From: Bryopsis sp. KO-2023 | Lineage: Eukaryota; Chlorophyta; Ulvophyceae; Bryopsidales; Bryopsidaceae | DNA: 64,000 nucleotides | Direction of reading: 5' to 3' | NCBI GenBank assembly: GCA_030272585.1 | Contig: BSYQ01000011.1 | Location: forward strand, 3,782,001 to 3,846,000 | Shown here: one piece after another, positions 25,004-35,015 of the stretch | Layout of the letters: every line of letters starts with the position of its first letter | Position numbering within the stretch: the stretch's first letter is position 1 | Notes under the pieces: model-generated | Database searches by the model: none | What the model was told of the DNA's origin: nothing | Seen by the model: the letters and a program-made list of their open reading frames with translations, nothing else | Program-made: the position numbers and the translations under genes

Positions 25004-25838
25004 CCACAGCTGTTGCGTTTTTCCTCAAGAAATATCGATTGCTGAGGTAAGGGATTATTTGTATAATCGAGGAAAAAAAAGGTACAGGATATTGGCTGTA
25101 ATGGCAGTCACCAGAAACTACTTTTCAAGAATAGTAAGCAGGGAATCGATTTGAGAACGGGGGAAAAATCCTTGGAAAATTGAAATTAATAAAATACATC
25201 CCCTTCAAAACGAAATAAAAAAATACAAAGAAACAAAAAAAAAAGCAAAAACTTGCCAAGATGCCAATGCAGAAAATCAAGTACCTGTGTTTATTGTGTC
25301 CAATGGGTAATCATCCTCTTCGAAAAAGAAAAGTTCTGTTGAAATCCCATGCAGTCAAGAGACTCACAACCTGTTAACAAAAAAAAAAAAGTTAAATATT
25401 AAGGCATCAGGAAAACAAAAAGGTCATATCCTCAAAAAGCGTTAGGCAGCCCCTGTTTCTTATCTTTTTAAAAATTGAAAAAAGAGTAGTAATCATTTGG
25501 AATACATAAAAAATCATTCGATCATGAAACGCAAAAATCTACCTTGCAGGGCAGTCCAGCACTTGGGTTTTCACACAGGTTTTCGAAACCAGACAATGGT
25601 CGATTCAAATCCAGGTCCTCGATCACATGCCGAATGTCGAACAGCTCCCCTAAGGCCTTCTTCCCCAGAAAATCCATTTCTTCTTTGCCTTCTTGTGGAA
25701 AAATATATACAGCTTTTCCTGCACACACAAAACATCATCCCAAAAAAAACACAAACTGATCAAAATAAATTTCCCATTCGAAAAAACAACTTCTTCAGTT
25801 TCACACACACACACACACACACACAAAAAAAAGGGTAG
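25004..25838. repeat. Segmental duplication block D3, copy 2
   Basis: This is the second copy of 17733-18552, including the minus-strand exon now at about 25543-25718. It ends with a longer CA dinucleotide run (25801-25824) than copy 1, a normal microsatellite difference. Confidence 0.87.
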
Positions 25839-25989
25839 ACCCAGTTTTTCTTTTACAGCTGCTCGATTTGCCACACTTGCAAGCAAAACAAGAAGCAGAA
25901 AAACGAAAAATTGCACACAACAGAATGAATGGACTGGGGATGGTTGAGGGGGATTCTTCTGCTAACAGACATGATGCTTCTTAAGAAGA

Positions 25990-28053
25990 GATGCTGCATG
26001 GAACACTGGGGGAAATCGGCATGTCAGACAGCATCAGGTGTTTCGATTGGATCATTGCTCCCTCTCAGAGCAGAGCAGAGCAGTGTGGAACGAAGCCCAC
26101 ATTGACTCCCAAAATGAGCAGCACTCGAGGAAGGCTGCCATCATCTGATCTGGTAACAGCATTTCTGAGGGGATGTAAAACCTGGAGAGCTGCCAGGCAA
26201 TCATTCTCAGCTAGCTGTTCCACCTCCATGTGAACATCTCTGATGGAAGAGGGGTGTCTGATCAAATGCCTCATAAAATCTCTTTCGAACATCATTGGTC
26301 TTTTTTTTTTTGCTGAATTGAAACCTCAAAAAAAAAAAACCAAAAAAACCTTCAAGTCATCTAAATGTGCCTTTTTCTTTACAAGCTCGGAAATCATTGC
26401 TTCCAGCATGACACCCGGCTCGACACGCTGCAAGAGTCGCACCCTGCAACAAAAAACTGCAAAATGGGATCTAACCAACCACACCACCAGAAAAACACAT
26501 GTCACACAAGGAAAGGCTTAAAATATAAGATCAGCTTGCCAAACTTGTCAATTTAAATTCATATATAATACGAAATGAGGTGGGCAGAAAGAATGCATCA
26601 CCTTCGTAGTGATCGCGCAAAGACGTTTGTGTGGCAGTTCCAGTGCTATGATTGTACCTTTGATCCTACGAAACACCACATAATAAACACAACATTCATA
26701 AATATCCGCTCATGCCACAATGATACTGCGCATCCATGTGAGCTTTTTTTTCTTCTTCCCAACCTGTTCGGTTGCATGTCTGACAAACTTTCCATCTCTT
26801 TGTATATGTTTTTGGAAGGTTCTTCTCGTATTCAACCAGATACATCTAAGACCCTCCATATCCACAGCATCGATACCAGTGAGGTTTAAGATTGTGGCAG
26901 ACATGGATGAGCAGGAGGCCTGAGCTCCTCCATTGCAACACATCCATAAGGCTTCATTGTTATTCACCTTGAAACACAGCAATACACATGTCAAGACGCA
27001 TTAAGTGGCAGGATTCATTGCACTGTAATTCCCATTAAAAAGCACATGTCCCACCTGCTCATCAGAAAACCATCTGTCCAATGCAACCTTTTCCAAATTG
27101 TCAAACCACAGAAAAAATGGAGTGAACCCTTTCCACACCTTTGTGCCGAACTACCTCTATGCTCAGGGCGAAGAAACATCTGGTATGAAAGCTGGTATGG
27201 ACTCGGTTTGTGTGATCGCAGCATTCAAGCCTTTCCAGAGCCGTAGAAGGAAATGGTGTTTCAGGACTAGATAAAAATCCTGCCCCTACGAGTCCCCATC
27301 TGCTGGAAAAAAGCACAGGTCATCAGACAAAAAGTCGCAGCAGAACGGCAAGCGAGTAGCAGAAAACATCACTTCTCTGAAATTTTCTGTGATCGACATG
27401 TCCAATTGTTCCAATATTTAAATGAGGTTTTGTTGTCTCAAAATTTTCACGTGCCATTTTAATTAGTTTTTCTTTGATTTTTCCCTGTAAATATATATAT
27501 AGAAAACATATATATAGGAATTGAATGATATATCTCTTTTTAGTGTCAGCAGCGACACACTGAGTAATGATACACCTGTGTATCATTACTATCAAAACAG
27601 AAAGGCCTTTCTGTTTTTGACATGATCGATCGATAAGAACCCCAAAGCTGCTCTTTTGAATCTCAGACATGGACCACAGAAACCCTCTCAACGCCTGCAG
27701 AAAATGTGAAAGGTAGCAAATCCATTCTGGTGCATTCGAAATCTGGAAGCGCATAAAATTCATGTTTGCGAGTAACAGGATTGTGCTAAAATTCACCTGT
27801 TGTCCTTCGTTGCGTTTCAATGCAGCCCCATAGATAGCTCCGAGAGGAAGCAGGCTTTCCCACATTCATTCTGTTGGAGGTCAGTGGCAGCTTTAGAAAA
27901 AAGAAAAGTTTTTGGAACGAGTATCATGAGCACCAGGGACAGGACTTCGAGTGCCATCACCCCTTGGCAAGATTTCCTCCATGCCGAGGTTTGTCTGCTG
28001 TTTTCTGTTTGTAGACACTCAACAACCCATGTCGAATCTTTTTCCAACATCAA
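25990..28053 (-). CDS. Multi-exon minus-strand gene, product not recognised
   Basis: Plausible exons, reading down the minus strand: ~28010-27797 (ESLLPLGAIYGAALKRNEGQ before GTGAAT), ~27697-27630 (ALRGFLWSMSEIQKSS after TTCTGCAG), ~27155-27056 (KVWKGFTPFFLWFDNLEKVA, ending DEQ), ~26970-26764 (NLTGIDAVDMEGLRCIW; FQKHIQRDGKFVRHATE), ~26671-26604 (KGTIIALELPHKRLCAITTK), ~26447-26345 (LLQRVEPGVMLEAMISELVK) and ~26280-26085 (NDCLAALQVLHPLRNAVTRS). Most have CAG/TAG acceptors and GT donors and balanced codons, so a real gene is likely. A formin FH2-like helical pattern was considered (the KR-x-A-I stretch and the LLILG stretch) but is weak. Exon joins were not all phase-checked. Confidence 0.45.
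27389..27457 (-). pseudogene. tufA: Start of a tufA (elongation factor Tu) gene, probable plastid-DNA insertion
   Basis: On the minus strand ATG at 27457 opens MARENFETTKPHLNIGTIG followed by HVDH, the canonical EF-Tu N-terminus up to the first GTP-binding loop (GHVDHGKT). The similarity stops exactly there, and the next codons are unrelated. Codons are A/T-rich (CCT CAT TTA AAT ATT GGA), and the ~25 bases before the ATG look like an organelle leader. EF-Tu delivers aminoacyl-tRNA to ribosomes and is plastid-encoded in many algae. A ~70-100 bp plastid (less likely mitochondrial or bacterial) fragment inserted in nuclear DNA is inferred. It lies within the intron-rich minus-strand gene region. 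Confidence 0.7.
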
Positions 28054-28909
28054 AGATAGGAATGCGACTGAGTATCAACTGGCAAACTCAGAAAAAGAGG
28101 TTTTAATCAAAAATTGATTTCTTGGAAAGGGTAATAGAGAGGGTCACCTTGGCGGCGACGTAACACCACCAAGCAACATCAAACCAACCACTTATCAGAC
28201 AGTAACAACAATCGAGTGTGGGGGTGCAAACATGATATGTACTGATATTCAATTATCAGCCATACCCGATTTGTACCAGCATTCATTTTCTTATTGTGAC
28301 ACCCCCAAAATTCCACCTTGGGATGATTGAGGTCGTAGCTGCAACAGCTCTCCACAGCTGCCAGCTTGACTTGCAGGGAATCGTTCGATGAGCAACCTCC
28401 CAGCAGAAACGATGTCCAAGATTCCCTGTTCCCCCAGCCATTCAGCCATTCAGCCATTCAAATGCTACACTCCACTCCTCCACGGCAATCTCAGACGCAC
28501 GCATGAAGCTCAATTCTTGAAGCAGCCTTGGAAGTCTATGCCATTGCTTGTTGTGCCGAGCAGCTTCTTCGTGTGTATGATTTGTTGTGCATTGATCGCT
28601 GTGAGAAGTGCCTGACATGACGTGGTGGGCTGAAGGCGCTCCTTTCTGGCGTTGCGATGGACTACCTCAAACCACCAAGTCCCATCATCACCACCCTGCC
28701 CAGAAAACCTGACACACCACTGACACACCACTGACACAACACTCAGTCACACTGACACTGACACACCACTGACAACACTGACAACACTGACAACACTGCC
28801 TCCAATATCAGAAGAAAAAAAAGAAAGAAGCTCCTGAATGGACGAGTGTAAAGAATGCTGGTCTGCCATGGGAGCTCAGCCTTGCTGAAACCCACCAAAA
28901 TCTGGTGGC

Positions 28910-29275
28910 AAATGACTTGAGAAGCTGTTGCAAGCCGCTGCCAAGATGCGAACTGGACTGGATATCACGGATGCCACTTTGTTGAGGGATGAAAAGTATG
29001 GCTTCAATCACTTTGGGTTGCATCATGGTAAGGAAGTGCCACGCTATCACTTGCCCTGGCAGCTGAACTGCACCGATATTGTTTTCCAGGCTGTAGAAGA
29101 GATGAGGGAGTAGTTGGCTGAGATGGGCTTCCGCACCGTGGATGAAATGGTGGGGGCTAGCAGACATTTTGGAAATCGACCCCATGGTCATCCATAACAA
29201 TGAGAAATTGGAAGAGATCAATTTGGAGAAGATTCTGGTGCCTTCGGCTGACATTTGTCCGGGTTCGGGATCCTC
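28910..29275 (+). pseudogene. Glutamate synthase (GOGAT) large-chain fragment, copy 1
   Basis: The frame reads [30 protein letters not shown], then QAVEEMRE, an in-frame TAG (29111-29113), LAEMGFRTVDEMVG, and after a frame change at the GGGGG near 29152-29156, LADILEIDPMVIHNNEKLEE and INLEKILVPSADI. This parallels the FMN/Fe-S region of ferredoxin- and NADH-dependent glutamate synthase ('LRTG.D....ALLGAEE.GF', 'EVRE.MA.LGFRT.DEMVG', 'NNEKLENIDL..LL.PAADIRP'). The Cys-rich 3Fe-4S stretch is unrecognisable. Only about 115 of roughly 1500 residues are present. The enzyme makes glutamate from glutamine and 2-oxoglutarate, in plastids of algae and plants. This copy is not functional as read. Confidence 0.78.
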
Positions 29276-29774
29276 AGCGTTGATGAATACACATTCTCAT
29301 ACTTTAAAGTTCTTGAAAAATGTCCATTTTTTAAAACTTGTATCCGCAGAAAAAAAGGTGATTGTTTTTTTGTATTTTTTCCGGTGGTTTTCTTTGCAGG
29401 CGTGCTGAAGATCCAAATCCTGAGAAGAGGTTAGATGGCATGTGTGCCATTATTTCTACACATGGGGCCCACAGTTTCGATTCTGAGTACGACATGGAGC
29501 CCCCGATTGCATAACTCTCATGGACTGGTGGCAACGTGATTTTTCCCCACTTTCAAGGGCCTGCCATCTGGTCAAGTGGAGTTTGTGGATGATAATTTTT
29601 TTGGAAGTATATCGGGGTGCAACCGACTTGAAAAAAAAAGAGTCATGGCATGAATTTTGAGAATATTCATCATCTGAATTTTTACGAAACATAGGCCCTG
29701 TTTCACTAGGCCTTGGTATATATCTGTTTCCTTTTTTTCGGATGCTTCAAAAGGTAGAGGTGTTTCGTCTGGAT

Positions 29775-29945
29775 TTCAGGATAATCAGGACCAGCTGGTG
29801 CTGGACCATGTCGATCTGCTGCTACTGGGGGCTTCATTATCATGCTTTGGCTCAGAAGGGGCCCTCACCATTCCGACTGAAGGAGAGGGCCAGTTTGTCT
29901 TTTCCCGCAACGACGCTGGTGGATATAATGGCGTGAAGGGTCAAA
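29775..29945 (+). pseudogene. LamG / concanavalin-A-like segment, copy 1 (frameshifted)
   Basis: Homologous to 34434-34605 (see there), but the frame shifts inside: DNQ-x-QLVL is followed by a shifted frame and then returns to GEGQFVFSRNDAGGYN. The motif 'F.FSR..AGGY' is typical of LamG-like folds. Confidence 0.5.
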
Positions 29946-30164
29946 AAGAGGTATTTAATTTATTTTATATATTATTGTTTTGTTGTCTCTTAATGTGTTG
30001 CAGGAATAAGCCACCCGTGGAGCAGCCATCCCTTGATCATCAACCCCCAGCACTGGTATGTTTTTTGTTTTTTTGTTTTTCTTGTTATGTTTTTGTGTCG
30101 TTTTTTTTTCTTGTTTTTTTTCTTGTTTTGCTTTTGTATTGTTTTTTTTTGCTGAAGGGAGGAG

Positions 30165-32640
30165 TTGGATTATGAGAAGATCCTCCAGAAGCAACTCAGT
30201 GATGGCCTCCAGGAGGTGGAGGTTGTGAAAAGACACCAATGAGGAGGTGGAGAGCATCATGAGTGAGCTGGAATTAAGTCAGATTTGTGATCCTGTCCTT
30301 TTTGTTGAATTCAACAGAATTTCTTTCATTTAATCAATGACTTTTTCCTTGGATTTGTTTTTCCTATTGTATGGAAGCAGGAAGAGGGCCAATGCTGTGG
30401 CCCATCAGAGTGTATTGACTGCAGTATCCAGGTGGAAAAATACTCTCGATACCTTGAAGAATCTGGCTTGTGGCGAAGCTGTGCTTGGAAGAGCGACGTA
30501 AAGATCAGGGTAAATAGTAAGCTTTTTTCCCCAAGACAATTGTACAGAAACTTGGCTGATGAAGAAAACAATGGACTATTGGGTTGCATTGGGTTGCTGA
30601 ATCTTTTATTGTTTGTTTGTTTTTTCAATTCAGGCTTCTGGGAAGAATGTGGAGGAAAGCTTGCTGTCACGGACAGTTTCCTGTTTTGCTTCCTGGAAGA
30701 ATAACAGCTGATAATGAGCAGTGTGCTCAGAATTTGGGTGGCTGAGGAGACATTGATCCCTCCATTTTTTTTTTGCTTTTCTGGATAGATGAGTCATTTT
30801 TTGTTGCATCAATTTTTGCATCTTGAATGCTTATCCTTCTGAACGCTTTTAGGAATGCCAAGTCTAAAGTTAGCTCCGTTAAAAAAAAAAAAAAAACTGT
30901 GGGAAGTTGGATCAGAAGGAGAGAGATCAAAGTACAAAAAAGAAACCAGGAAAACAAAGATATATATGTGTATATTTGACGCCAGCACTGCGGGTTGATT
31001 GATCAGAATTTCGAAGAGCAAAAAAAAAAAAGGAAAGAAGGAAATCTTCTTCGTAGGCGTAGGTTAGCTTGCAGACAGTTTTTAAAATTGGAGTCTGTGA
31101 TATCTTAGGTTGTGCAACTTGGTAAAATGGGTGGGGTGCATGTTTCTAATAAAACTGAGTTTTTTTCCCCTTGAAAAGAAAAGAAAAACAGAAGTAATAG
31201 TATATAATGTGAGGTTATGCAGAGAGCCGAAAAAGTTTGAAGGGAAAAAAAATTCTCGTTTTTGCACCCCTTTTTTTGTGGGTTCGAATGAGCTGAAAAG
31301 GGGGTGGGGGGGGAAGAAACAAAATGCAGAGGATGAAAAGGGAAATATTTATTTTATTGTGCATGTGTGTGTCTTCTGAGTTAAATTGAAAAACGTTTTT
31401 AGGAAACGGTCGTTTGTGTGTGGATAGATCTGGAAAGGGGGAAAAAAATTGAGAAGAGATGTCAAAAGAGTGAGAGAAACCTTTATTTGGTTTCTCATGG
31501 TCGTGTGTTTCTTCTTGTCAATATCCGGGTGGGGTTTCTGTATGTTGCTATGGAGGACGGAAATATTGTTTTGCTCATAGGGCCTTATCGAGATTGTGTG
31601 GATATTGAACGAGCCAATCAATATCAGGGTAAATAGTAAATAGCTTTTTCCTCAGGACAGTCATACAGAAACTTGCCTGATGAAGAAATCAAACGACTAT
31701 TGGGTCGTGTTTTTCTGCTGAATCTTCTATTGAATGTTTGTTTTCTAATCCAGGCTTATGGGAAGAATGTGGAGGAAAGCCTGCTATCACGTACAGTTTT
31801 CCTGTTTTGCTTCCTGGAAGAATAACAGCTCATAAGGAGCAGTGTGCTTTAAAAAAAAAAAAGGTATTTTCACAATATATATATATTTTTTTAGAAAGTG
31901 GGGCAATGGCAGCATCTCCTGAGCGATCCCACTGTGTAACCAACAAACTGTTTCAGCTTGTTTGTTTTTTTCTACCCCCTTTTCAATGCAAGTTTGTTTT
32001 GAAAAATTCCACAGGGCAAGCTGGTTGTGTGGATATTCATCTCCAGGGAAGCTGGTTTTGCAGGATCAGGCTTCAGATGCTGAAAATGACTACTTTGCTG
32101 AACGCTGAATGCGCACCTGCTCGTACCACAAGGATGATGGGAAACCAATGATCCCTGCCATTCACACACAATGACAAGGTATGCTGGATATCTTCACCAT
32201 TAGGTTTGGGTACAGAAAGAAGTATCTTGGAAAAATCCTTGAATATTATTTTTTTTATTTTCAGGAAGAAAGGAATCGGTTGTATCGACGGCAAAGAGCA
32301 GTGCATGATTGCTGATGGATCATTCGAGGAGTGCTCCCCTGCTTCCAAGAGCTTTTTTGAACAAAAGAGGAGTCCGATGTCACTGGGGCTGTCATCAAAT
32401 TCACCCTTGGAGGTGAGGAACTTGCGCTCGGGCATACTTTTCTTTGTTTTTGTTTTTCTGGTACTCTGCTGTGTTTTCTTTTTGTGTGTCTTTTCAGAGT
32501 ATGTGTTGGCTTTCATGTTCAACGGCATAGTCCAGAACAGCTGTGTAAACAGGAGTGGGATGAATGCGCTCCAGACAGTGAATGTGCCAGTCAATGCAGC
32601 GGGATCGACAGAAAGAAATTTGGGATTACTAATGTGATAG
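30165..32640 (+). CDS. Cys-rich exons of a large, internally repeated gene (damaged)
   Basis: Exon-like pieces on the plus strand: 30175-30295 (coiled coil YEKILQKQLSDGLQEVE, then a frame change), ~30381-30510 (CCGPSECIDCSIQVEKYSRY, GLWRSCAWKSDVKIR before GTAAATAG), 30634-30725 (FWEECGGKLAVT), its duplicate 31754-31850 (LWEECGGKPAITYSFPVLLP), 32000-32175 (KLVLQDQASDAENDYFAE, then TGA and CSYHKDDGKPMIPAIHTQ) and 32268-32352 (KKGIGCIDGKEQCMIADGSF, EECSPAS). Regular cysteines suggest an extracellular multi-domain protein that goes with the LamG-like segments. Several stops and frame changes interrupt it. The gene could not be rebuilt and its function is unknown. Confidence 0.42.
30520..30725. 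repeat. Intragenic duplication D5, copy 1
   Basis: Matches 31625-31850 (intron plus Cys-rich exon), about 80-85 percent identical. The donor (AAATAGTAA...), the T-rich intron and the exon start (TTCAGGCTTCTGGGAAGAATG versus TCCAGGCTTATGGGAAGAATG) are all kept, so the unit that duplicated was exon plus intron. Confidence 0.85.
31625..31850. repeat. Intragenic duplication D5, copy 2
   Basis: Second copy of 30520-30725; see that entry. The frame differs slightly downstream of the WEECGGK motif. Confidence 0.85.
32165..32640. repeat. Duplication D6, copy 1 (other copy beyond the inserted element)
   Basis: 32165-32352 and 32579-32640 match 52683-52862 and 52866-52945. The second copy lacks the ~230 bp between these parts. 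The two copies now flank the 17-kb insertion, so the same gene family lies on both sides of it. Confidence 0.87.
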
Positions 32641-32880
32641 AGGGGTGCGGAGAAGGAGACAGACCCGATTCAAGCCCTCAGTCCGACAGAGAGGGAGCCT
32701 TGATGGTCTTAAAAGAGCCAGAAAAGCTGCAGTTCTGAGGGAATTCTGTGAGGAACAGAAGTGAGGGGGCCCTCAATGTTGCATCAATGGGGGCGTGAGT
32801 TTTGGGCTCTGGGGCCTTCTTTGAGGACAATGTGGTGGAAACAAATGGAGCATAGGGGGTCTGGAGGGGCAATTTGGGCC

Positions 32881-33166
32881 GATGCTGTGGACATCATCAG
32901 ATGAAGGGAGTATCTTGGAGGCCAACTCTGCTATGATGGGGGGGGTTGCTGTTTTCGGACCTGATGGGGAGCTCACGGAATGTTTTCTACATTCGAAAAG
33001 AACAAAGCAAGGACTGCGGGTGGGGCTCTTTGTGGTGAAAATTTGCCCATTGTGTGTCATTATCGATCGAGATACTGAACTAGGTTATGTTGTCCCATCA
33101 GGGAGAGTATCGAGGGGTTCTGTCAAGGCAATCTCGCATTGTGAAATGCAATCCAAGAGTGGATGA
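32881..33166 (+). CDS. Open exon of unrecognised protein, end of the Cys-rich gene (?)
   Basis: The frame from 32882 reads SILEANSAMMGGVAVFGPDG, ELTECFLHSKRTKQGLRVGL, then CVIIDRDTELGYVVPSGR, and stops at 33164-33166. Codon use looks real and it follows the Cys-rich exons on the same strand. No family was recognised. Confidence 0.38.
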
Positions 33167-33254
33167 AGAGTGGAGTTGCAGCTGAGAGCAATGAAGAAAC
33201 AGCAGGTGATCAACGACACATCTATGACTTTTACAGATTCTGTCTGATCCAAAT

Positions 33255-33515
33255 GAATCCAACTGAATCCAACTGACAACACTGACAACACTGACAACAC
33301 TGACAACACTGACAACACTGACACAACGCTGACAACACTTGACAACCACTGACAACCACTGACTCTGACACACCACTAACACTGACACACCACTGACACT
33401 GACATACCACTAACACAACTGACACAACTACTGACACAACTGACACACCTCTGACACAACACTCAGTCACACTGACACTGACACACCACTGACACCACTG
33501 ACAACACTGCCTCCA
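33255..33515 (+). repeat. Minisatellite of ACACTGACA-type units
   Basis: Units of 9-12 bp (CTGACAACA, CTGACACACCA and variants) are repeated for about 260 bp. A shorter form of the same repeat lies at 28700-28800 before the other copy of block D4. The duplicated block therefore carries this satellite at its left edge. Confidence 0.9.
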
Positions 33516-34600
33516 ATATCAGAAGAAAAAAAAGAAAGAAGCTCCTGAATGGACGAGTGTAAAGAATGCTGGTCTGCCATGGGAGCTCAGCCTTGCTGAA
33601 ACCCACCAAAATCTGGTGGCAAATGACTTGAGAAGCTCTTGCAAGCTGTTGCAAGCCGCTGCCAAGATGCGAACTGGACTGGATATCACGGATGCCACTT
33701 TGTTGAGGGACGAAAAGTATGGCTTCAATCACATTGGGTTGCATCATGGTAAGGAAGTGCCACGCTATCACTTGCCCTGGCAGCTGAACTGCACTAATAT
33801 TGTTTTCCAGGTTGTAGAAGAGATGAGGGAGTAGTTGGCTGAGATGGGCTTCCGCACCGTGGATGAAATGGTGGGGGCTTTTTTTTTGGAAATCGACCCC
33901 ATGGTCATCCATAACAGTGAGAAATTGGAAGAGATCAATTTGGAGAAGATTCTGATGGCTTTGGCTGACATTCGTCCAGGTTCAGGTTTTTCTTATTTTT
34001 CAAAACTGGTATCTATAGAAAAAAGGATGATTTGTTTTCCAGGGGTTTTCTTTGCAGGCCTGCTGAAGATCCCAATCCTGAGAAAAGGTTAGAGGGCGTT
34101 GGCATGTGTGCCATCATTCTTCCACATTGGGGTGTACAGTTTCGATTCTGAGTGTGACATGGAGCCCCCGATTGCATCCTTCCCAATGACTGGTGGACAG
34201 ATGGTCTTTCCCCTCTTCCAAGGGCCTGCCATGTGGTCGTCAAGTGAAGTTTGTGGATGGTGATGTTTTCGAAAGCATCTCGGTATGCATCTGATTTGAA
34301 AAAGAATTGTGGCATGGATTTTGAGAATACTCAACCTCTGAATAATGAAACATGTTTCACTAGGCCTTGGTCTATTATCGGTTTCCTTTCTTTCGAATGC
34401 TTCAAAAGATAGGGGTGTTTCGTCTGGATTTCAGGATAATCAGGAGCAGCTGGTGCTGTACCCTGTTGATTATGCTGCTACTGGGGGCTTCACTATCAGC
34501 CTTTGGCTCACCATGCTGACTGAAGGCAAGGGCTTCCAGTTTGTCTTTTCCCGCAACAGCGCTGGTGGATATAATGACAAAAACTGTCAAAAAGAGGGGC
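33455..34600. repeat. Segmental duplication block D4, copy 2
   Basis: Second copy of 28735-29960. It is the better preserved copy for the LamG-like part. Confidence 0.88.
33605..33995 (+). pseudogene. Glutamate synthase (GOGAT) large-chain fragment, copy 2
   Basis: Same fragment as at 28910-29275: [31 protein letters not shown] at 33832-33834, LAEMGFRTVDEMVG, then a run change (GGGGGC followed by a T run) and LEIDPMVIHNSEKLEEINLE, ILMALADIRPGSG. There is a 10-bp insertion (CAAGCTGTTG) near the start relative to copy 1. Not functional as read. Confidence 0.76.
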
Positions 34601-34605
34601 TTCAC
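34434..34605 (+). pseudogene. LamG / concanavalin-A-like segment, copy 2 (intact frame)
   Basis: The frame after TTTCAG reads DNQEQLVLYPVDYAATGGFT, ISLWLTMLTEGKGFQFVFSR, then NSAGGYND. The pattern 'Q.Q.LVL...D....GGFTISLW......FVFSR..AGGY' is that of LamG-type (concanavalin-A-like) domains, usually extracellular carbohydrate- or protein-binding modules. Only the first half of such a ~150-residue domain is present in this exon, and the following exon could not be found. Called a pseudogene because the surrounding locus is damaged; this exon itself is open. Confidence 0.55.
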
Positions 34606-34882
34606 TGGGTTTGTATTGTCAGGATTTGGAGAATGGCCCCAAAAATGCTAATTCATCCTCGAAAGCGCTTTCGAAACATGAGAAATAGACACATTTTGAA
34701 AAATGTTGTTTTGCATTCTATTTTTTAAAAATTTCCAGGTGACTGGTGGTGACCTTAGATGGCCCCCTTTATCTATGTGGCCGTTCTGTCGAGAAGCCAG
34801 ACAGGCATTTTGATGGGATGTTTCCTTCATAGGTTGGCTGAGGAAGACCACCTCTTCCATTGATGCCGGTCCCTTCAAGAGG

Positions 34883-34913
34883 GGTTAACGGGCGCCGTAG
34901 GCGCCCGTTAACC
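34883..34913. repeat. Perfect 14-bp palindrome at the left element end
   Basis: GGTTAACGGGCGCC, a three-base GTA loop, then its exact reverse complement GGCGCCCGTTAACC. The left end can therefore form a hairpin that contains TTAA twice. A related motif (AGGCGCCCGTTGTTCGCC) recurs at 36419-36436. Confidence 0.9.
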
Positions 34914-35015
34914 GCCGGAAAGCACGCCCCCCCGCGGGGTCAATACCCGTCGCAGATTGGTTTTGTTGCAGCAGTCGGGTGTTCTGGATACGTGCAACCC
35001 GTGTGGCGACTGATG

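Larger units (their letters stand above)
28735..29960. repeat. Segmental duplication block D4, copy 1
   Basis: From the short CACTGACA-type repeat through the glutamate synthase fragment and the LamG-like segment, this block matches 33455-34600. Identity is high in the first 500 bp and then drifts, with small indels. Both copies share the same in-frame TAG and the same five-G run, so these changes predate the duplication or are systematic. Confidence 0.88.

Noticed and set aside
26085-27155. Formin FH2 domain across the minus-strand exons
   Set aside because: The helical pattern is suggestive but lacks the diagnostic FH2 motifs (GNYLN-like, W-x-K near the start), so no name was given.
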